A stretch of DNA of 64,000 bases from Brevundimonas intermedia. GTDB taxonomy: Bacteria > Pseudomonadota > Alphaproteobacteria > Caulobacterales > Caulobacteraceae. The notes under the pieces are model-generated. The model was given only the letters and a program-made list of their open reading frames with translations. It made no database searches and was not told the origin of the DNA. The translations under genes and the position numbers were made by a program. The stretch covers positions 124,001 through 188,000 of the forward strand of contig NZ_BSFD01000010.1 of assembly GCF_027922165.1 (NCBI RefSeq), written 5' to 3'. Positions within the stretch are counted from its first letter, which is position 1. Every line of letters begins with the position of its first letter. Below, in pieces: positions 59,706-64,000 of this stretch.

Positions 59706-60836
59706 GTGTCCGCTGCCCTTCGAATGCCGATATCCGCAGCGGTTGCGACTGACTTTTCCGCGATGGACCTTCTCGATCTGGCGCGCAGCAAGGCCCCTGA
59801 TGACCGCCTGCGTCTTCTCTCCGGCGTCATCCGTCTCTGCGAAGCCGCCTCACCGTCCACACCCATGCCGCCCGTGCTCGGCGAGATATTCCTGACCCTG
59901 GCCGGCCAGGCCGAGCGGGACATTCGCCAGCAGCTTTCCGAACGGCTCGCCTCAGTCGACTGGGCGCCCGTCGCCCTGATTGAAATGCTGGCGTTGGACG
60001 AGATCGATATCGCCGCGCCGGTCATCGCCGCCAGCCCCGTGCTGAACGACGCCGCCCTGATCCGGGTCCTCGTCGAGACCACGCTCGAGCATCAGATCGC
60101 CGTCGCCCGCCGCCCCCACCTCTCGGGCGGCGTCGTGGACGCCATACTGGACCAGGCCGATCCGATCACCATGACCGCCCTGGCCTCGAACCGCAGCGCC
60201 GATATCGGCGAGGCGGCGATGCACCGTCTTGTCGAGCATTCCCGCCGCGTCGCCGGCCTGCGCGCGCCCCTTACCCGTCACCCCCGCCTGAGCGAATCCC
60301 TGGCCCACGAGCTCTACCAATGGGTCGGTCAGGCGCTTCGCCAGTCGATCGGCGAGCGATTCGAAATCGATGACCGCCTTCTGAACGCCGCCGTGCGCGC
60401 CGCTTCCGCCAGCGCCGCCCGCCATCCCACCTGGCGGCCGATCCCTAACGAACGCAGACTTGAAGATCGCGAGCGCCAAGAGATGGAGCGTCGACTGATC
60501 GAGAAGTTGCAGACGGCGGGGCAACTCCGCCCTGGCATACTGATCCGCGCCCTGCGTGAACACCGTCTCGGCCTGTTCGAGCTGGCCCTGGGTCAACTCG
60601 GAAACTTCACCCCGACCCAGGTCCGCAGCGCCGTCTATGCGCCGACCGCCGAGCCCCTGTACCTCGCCTGCCTCGCCGTCGGCCTGGACAAGGCCGTCTT
60701 CCCCTCCCTGCTGGCCGAGGTCCGCAAGCTGGCCGACGGTCTGCCCGGCGACGGCGGCTGGACCACGACGCCGATGAACAGCCATTCGGCGGCTCGCGCC
60801 TTTCGTCAGATGATGGAAAACACCGCGACCGTTTGA
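59706..60836 (+). CDS. DUF2336 domain protein 1
   Basis: 376 residues from GTG 59706, which has GGGAG five bases upstream; GTG 59670 gives a longer form. Helical-repeat protein: [60 protein letters not shown], and [20 protein letters not shown] are typical HEAT-like DUF2336 units. No enzyme motif or signal peptide. Function unknown. Paralogue of the gene at 62272, with which it flanks nadK and the HPt gene. Confidence 0.87.
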   Translation: MSAALRMPISAAVATDFSAMDLLDLARSKAPDDRLRLLSGVIRLCEAASPSTPMPPVLGEIFLTLAGQAERDIRQQLSERLASVDWAPVALIEMLALDEIDIAAPVIAASPVLNDAALIRVLVETTLEHQIAVARRPHLSGGVVDAILDQADPITMTALASNRSADIGEAAMHRLVEHSRRVAGLRAPLTRHPRLSESLAHELYQWVGQALRQSIGERFEIDDRLLNAAVRAASASAARHPTWRPIPNERRLEDRERQEMERRLIEKLQTAGQLRPGILIRALREHRLGLFELALGQLGNFTPTQVRSAVYAPTAEPLYLACLAVGLDKAVFPSLLAEVRKLADGLPGDGGWTTTPMNSHSAARAFRQMMENTATV

Positions 60837-60867
60837 CTTCGCGGTCAAGCTGGGGCTCACGTTCGAC

Positions 60868-61659
60868 GTGACCCAACCCTCCTCCGTCCCCGCTCCGGCC
60901 CCAAGCCTGGCCTTCACCGCCAGCGACCGCCCTGAGGCCCAGGCGGCGCGCAAGGTCTTGATCGCACGCTATGGTGCAGTGACTGAGGAAGAGGCCGACG
61001 TCATCGTCGCCCTGGGCGGCGACGGACAGATGCTGGAGACCCTGCACGCCAATCTTCGTCGTCGCACCCCCGTCTACGGAATGAACCGCGGATCGGTTGG
61101 CTTCCTGATGAACGACTATGACGAAGACGACTTGATCGCCCGCGTCGTCGCCGCCGAACGCACCGTCATCCACCCGCTCCAAATGGACGCCTGGACCGAA
61201 AGCGGCGAAGTCCACACCGGCCTGGCCATCAACGAGGTCTCCCTGCTGCGCCAGACGCGCCAGAGCGCCAAGCTGAAGATCACGGTCGACGATCGCGTTC
61301 GACTGGACGAGTTGTCCTGTGACGGCTGCCTGGTGGCGACGCCGGCGGGATCTACGGCCTATAATCTGTCGGCCCATGGCCCGATCATTCCTCTGGACGC
61401 CCGCATACTGGCCCTGACCCCGATCAGCGCCTTCCGTCCCCGCCGCTGGCGCGGCGCCCTGCTGTCCCACGGCGCCAAGGTGCGGTTCGACGTCTTGGAG
61501 GCGGACAAACGCCCGGTCTCCGCCACCGCCGATAATTTCGAGGTCCGACGCGTGTCGCGGGTCGAGGTGCGCGAACGGCGCGACGTCGCCCTAACCATGT
61601 TGTTCGACGCAGGCCGATCCTTCGACGAACGGGTCATGACCGAGCAGTTCACCAACTGA
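60868..61659 (+). CDS. nadK: NAD kinase
   Basis: 263 residues. Makes NADP from NAD and ATP. Motifs: [10 protein letters not shown] (GGDG), [51 protein letters not shown] and [11 protein letters not shown]. Start GTG at 60868, 31 bases after the DUF2336 gene. Alphaproteobacterial NadKs of this short type are normal. Confidence 0.95.
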   Translation: MTQPSSVPAPAPSLAFTASDRPEAQAARKVLIARYGAVTEEEADVIVALGGDGQMLETLHANLRRRTPVYGMNRGSVGFLMNDYDEDDLIARVVAAERTVIHPLQMDAWTESGEVHTGLAINEVSLLRQTRQSAKLKITVDDRVRLDELSCDGCLVATPAGSTAYNLSAHGPIIPLDARILALTPISAFRPRRWRGALLSHGAKVRFDVLEADKRPVSATADNFEVRRVSRVEVRERRDVALTMLFDAGRSFDERVMTEQFTN

Positions 61660-61724
61660 CGCCCGCTATACGGCTTCTTAAGGCGGCAGGGCTAAGCTCT
61701 GCCCAAATTCTATGGAGGTCCGCC

Positions 61725-62201
61725 ATGAGCGATCCGGCGAACGTCAAGCCCACCACACAATCTCTTCGCCCCAGGATGGGGGGTGGGTTCGGCATCAACG
61801 CCGACGCCATCGCTCGGGCTGAAGAAGCGCTGAAGGCGATGTCTGCCCAGTTCGGCCAGTGGCTCAACGACGAGATCGTCAAACTGGACCAGGCCCAGGC
61901 CGACATCCGAGAGAAGGGTCTGACGGCCGAGACGGCGGAAGCCCTCTATTTCCGCGCCCATGATCTGAAGGGCCTGGGAACCACCTACGAATATCCACTG
62001 GTGACCCGTATCGCCGGCTCGCTGTGCCGGTTGCTGGACGACGCTACGGCGCGGACGGAAGCGCCGCTGACTATCGTTCATGCCCACGTCGATGCGATCC
62101 GCTCCGTGGTCCGCGACCAGATCAAAACCGACGAAAACCCCACCGGCCGCGTCCTGGCCGAGTCCCTCGAAGCCGAGGTCTCTCAGCACAAGTCCCGCTG
62201 A
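61725..62201 (+). CDS. histidine phosphotransfer (HPt) domain protein
   Basis: 158 residues. The phosphorylatable histidine is H79 in RAHDLKGLGTTYEY, the HPt signature HDLKG. Residues 1-25 are flexible and the rest a four-helix bundle. HPt proteins pass phosphate between hybrid kinases and response regulators; a partner could be the HPt-less hybrid kinase at 35401. GGAGG sits just before the ATG. A 7-bp stem (61685-61703) precedes it. The gene is followed by a terminator. Confidence 0.9.
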   Translation: MSDPANVKPTTQSLRPRMGGGFGINADAIARAEEALKAMSAQFGQWLNDEIVKLDQAQADIREKGLTAETAEALYFRAHDLKGLGTTYEYPLVTRIAGSLCRLLDDATARTEAPLTIVHAHVDAIRSVVRDQIKTDENPTGRVLAESLEAEVSQHKSR

Positions 62202-62224
62202 TCCTTCCGGTCGAACACAGCAAA

Positions 62225-62253
62225 GGGGCTCGTCTGCGGACGGCCCCTTTTTT
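62225..62253 (+). terminator. rho-independent terminator after the HPt gene
   Basis: GGGGC/GCCCC (62225-62229 with 62243-62247) plus CGTC/GACG (62231-62234 with 62239-62242) form a stem with one bulged T and a TGCG loop, followed by six T (62248-62253). It lies 23 bases after the HPt stop and just before the end of the convergent DUF2336 gene. Confidence 0.88.
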
Positions 62254-62271
62254 GCCGCCCGACGCGGCGGT

Positions 62272-63414
62272 TCAGGCTGCGGAGGCGGCCATCTGCGTCG
62301 GACGCATCGGCGCCTGGTCCAGCCGCTCCATCAGATAGGCCAGATCGTCGCGCGGCACGTTCGGCCGCTGGGTCAGGAACCGCTCCAGCATCCGCTGGCG
62401 GAAGACGTCGCTCGACGTATCCACCCCCTCGGCGGACAGGGCCCGCCAAGTGTCGACGCCGGCGCGGAAAGCCTGGAACAGACGCGGCGGCAAACCGGCC
62501 CGGTCATAGATGGCCTTCAGCCCCAACGGTCCGGCGTCATGGATCATCAACCAGGCCCGATGGTGCGGCGTCGCCGCCAGCTCGGCCAGGCCATGTTCCA
62601 GCATCGTCATCTGCCCGCGCGCCAAGCCGCGCAGCAGAAGCGAAGCGTTCAAGACTTTACGCAAATTCAGCTGCGCCATGAAGGCCGGCAGGTCGGCGCT
62701 GGACGCCGCCTGTTCAACCAGATCGATCGTGGCCCGCTCACGCGAATATTGCGCCAGTCGAATGGCCGTCTCGGGCGCCACCGCATGGCGCGAGACCAGA
62801 TGTTCCCGCACCGTCTCACTGGCCAGCTCGATCAGCCGCTCCGTGATATGGAGCGGCAGGACCTGACGATAGGCGACGGCGGCGACCACCTCGCCCGACT
62901 CCGGGAAACGATCCACGATCACGCCCAGGGCGCGTTCCGACAAATCGGCGTTGTCATTGGCCGCCAGAACCCTGACGGCTTGTTCATTCCCCTCGTCGGC
63001 CAAGGCCTGGGACACGTCGCGGGACACGCTCGGCCGTCCAGCGACCGCAATCTGGCGCAGGGCTGAACCGGCGCGCACGATCTCGATCAGGTCGTCGTCG
63101 CTCAGCGCCGGCGAGGCGCCGATGATCGGCAGGGCGATACTGTCCAGATCCGCCGCCAAACGTCGCGCCACATCATTGGGTATCAGGTCCGAGGATTTGA
63201 GCGTCACGGCCATGGCCCGACGCACCAGTTCGGCCGCGTCATTGGCCAGCAGACGCACGATCTTCTGCGCCGCCTCCCGCTCGCGGTCGTCCAGCTCGGC
63301 CCGATCCATGTTGCGGCACAGCTTGTGGGCGGCCTCGGCGCGCTCGTCCTCGTCCACCGCCTTGACCAAGCGTTGGATGTCCATTTCGGTGAGGCGGGCG
63401 CGGAAGGCGGTCAT
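62272..63414 (-). CDS. DUF2336 domain protein 2
   Basis: 380 residues. Helical-repeat DUF2336: EAAQKIVRLLANDAAELVRR, LALPIIGASPAL-type ADLDSIALPIIGASPALSDD, LRQIAVAGRPSVSRDVSQAL and LRKVLNASLLLRGLARGQMT. More typical of the family than the paralogue at 59706. A Met/Ala-rich end. Function unknown. Convergent with the HPt gene and preceded by CtrA/GANTC-like motifs. Confidence 0.9.
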   Translation of the reverse strand: MTAFRARLTEMDIQRLVKAVDEDERAEAAHKLCRNMDRAELDDREREAAQKIVRLLANDAAELVRRAMAVTLKSSDLIPNDVARRLAADLDSIALPIIGASPALSDDDLIEIVRAGSALRQIAVAGRPSVSRDVSQALADEGNEQAVRVLAANDNADLSERALGVIVDRFPESGEVVAAVAYRQVLPLHITERLIELASETVREHLVSRHAVAPETAIRLAQYSRERATIDLVEQAASSADLPAFMAQLNLRKVLNASLLLRGLARGQMTMLEHGLAELAATPHHRAWLMIHDAGPLGLKAIYDRAGLPPRLFQAFRAGVDTWRALSAEGVDTSSDVFRQRMLERFLTQRPNVPRDDLAYLMERLDQAPMRPTQMAASAA

Positions 63415-63429
63415 GGACGGCTCGTCAGG

Positions 63430-63479
63430 GAATCGGGCTTGCCGACATCATGACCCTGCCATGCTTAACGGTCGGTTTA
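63430..63479 (-). promoter_or_regulatory. CtrA-like box and GANTC site before DUF2336 gene 2
   Basis: TTAA (63465-63468) and TTTA (63476-63479) are separated by exactly 7 bases, then CCAT follows, one mismatch from the CtrA consensus TTAA-N7-TTAA. GAATC (63430-63434) is a GANTC methylation site, 16-20 bases from the start. The direct resemblance to the upstream region of DUF2336 gene 1 supports cell-cycle control, but no binding data exist. Confidence 0.5.
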
Positions 63480-63498
63480 CCATCGACGCCGGTCGATC

Positions 63499-64000
63499 TC
63501 AGATCGAATCCTTGCCGGTGGGCGAAAACGCCCCGCCGAACCCCGTCCCTGACGATCCGTCCTGTCCCAGCAACAGGGCCAGAAGCCCCTGTTCCTGCTT
63601 CAGACGATCCAGCCGCGCGGCCAGGGCCTGATCGCGATCGCTCAGCTCAGGCGAAGGCGCGCGGGTCTCGCCGATTCCGGCCGCCGGCGCGCCATTGCCG
63701 GCGGTGCGCTGCAGATTGGCGTGGACCTCGGCGACCGTGGCTGCCCGGCCGTCCTTGTAAAAGATGCTGCGATTGGCCCGCGCCGCCTCGGGAAACAGCG
63801 CGACGGCGCTGCCGCCGGGATTGCGGTCCATCGCCGTCATCAGACTGGCCGCGCCGGCCGGGCCCAGGAAATGCGCGGCGTAAAGATCCCCCGCCCCCGG
63901 CTCCTTGCCGGTGCGACCGCGCAGATAGGCGGCGTTCGACGCCGTCAGCTCCGCCGCCATGGTCGAGGCCGCATGGGGGTCGAACCTCAGGTCCAGCACC
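63499..64000 (-). CDS. lytic-transglycosylase-like protein, 3' part
   Basis: The gene continues past the window edge; 166 residues of its C-terminal part are visible. LRFDPHAASTMAAELTASNA followed by LYAAHFLGPAGAASLM is typical of the end of SLT transglycosylase domains in Caulobacterales (the catalytic Glu would lie before the window edge). The remainder is a disordered tail with a helix DRDQALAARLDRLKQEQGLL. The true start is outside the window. Likely peptidoglycan cleavage in the periplasm; the partial sequence limits certainty. Confidence 0.65.
   Translation of the reverse strand, partial: VLDLRFDPHAASTMAAELTASNAAYLRGRTGKEPGAGDLYAAHFLGPAGAASLMTAMDRNPGGSAVALFPEAARANRSIFYKDGRAATVAEVHANLQRTAGNGAPAAGIGETRAPSPELSDRDQALAARLDRLKQEQGLLALLLGQDGSSGTGFGGAFSPTGKDSI

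Overview
The window is GC-rich DNA from an alphaproteobacterium, most likely a Caulobacterales member and probably Brevundimonas. This placement is inferred from gene order (aroK-aroB beside xerD-accA; rpsF-rpsR-rplI-dnaB-alr-radA-cvpA-purF; panB-TPR-bamB-der), from two large TonB-dependent receptors, from two DUF2336 genes, and from CtrA/CcrM-like promoter motifs. No database search was possible.

Layout. 1-2.1 kb: a MliC-like lipoprotein and a divergent HxlR regulator/reductase pair. 2.1-7.5 kb: the overlapping shikimate operon aroK-aroB-GNAT on the minus strand, then xerD, accA and a response regulator with an overlapping partner. 7.5-14 kb: a minus-strand run with leucine-degradation genes (mccB, a methylglutaconyl-CoA hydratase-like gene), mscS, threonine aldolase and an Atm1-like ABC exporter. 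14-23.5 kb: an intergenic inverted repeat followed by translation, replication, cell-wall, repair and purine genes. 23.5-27.5 kb: two short-chain dehydrogenases, an AraC regulator, a probable LytTR pseudogene, a small exported protein and a Nudix hydrolase. 27.5-35.3 kb: der, bamB, a YfgM-like protein, panB, an ECF-sigma cassette and small genes. 35.4-50 kb: a CHASE3 hybrid kinase, a TonB receptor divergent from an orphan MalK-type ATPase with a 12-bp palindrome between them, tRNA-Thr, then a galactan-use operon (GH2 beta-galactosidase, TonB receptor, GH53 endo-galactanase) followed by a TetR regulator. 50-59.5 kb: prepilin peptidase, feoAB, a lipoprotein cytochrome c, an RND efflux pair, an outer-membrane-like protein and a class II aldolase. 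59.6-64 kb: two DUF2336 genes flanking nadK and a histidine phosphotransfer gene, then the 3' end of a lytic-transglycosylase-like gene cut by the window edge.

How the genes work together. Most of the window is housekeeping and tightly packed: many neighbours overlap by 4 bp or share start and stop codons. The clearest accessory system is 42.5-50 kb. There GH53 would cut beta-1,4-galactan outside the inner membrane, the TonB receptor would import fragments through the outer membrane, and a Tat-exported GH2 enzyme would release galactose. The most unusual regulatory observations are the paired DUF2336 genes with CtrA/GANTC-like motifs, a hairpin covering the panB ribosome binding site, and the palindrome between the receptor and the MalK-like ATPase. 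No CRISPR array, insertion sequence or prophage was seen.
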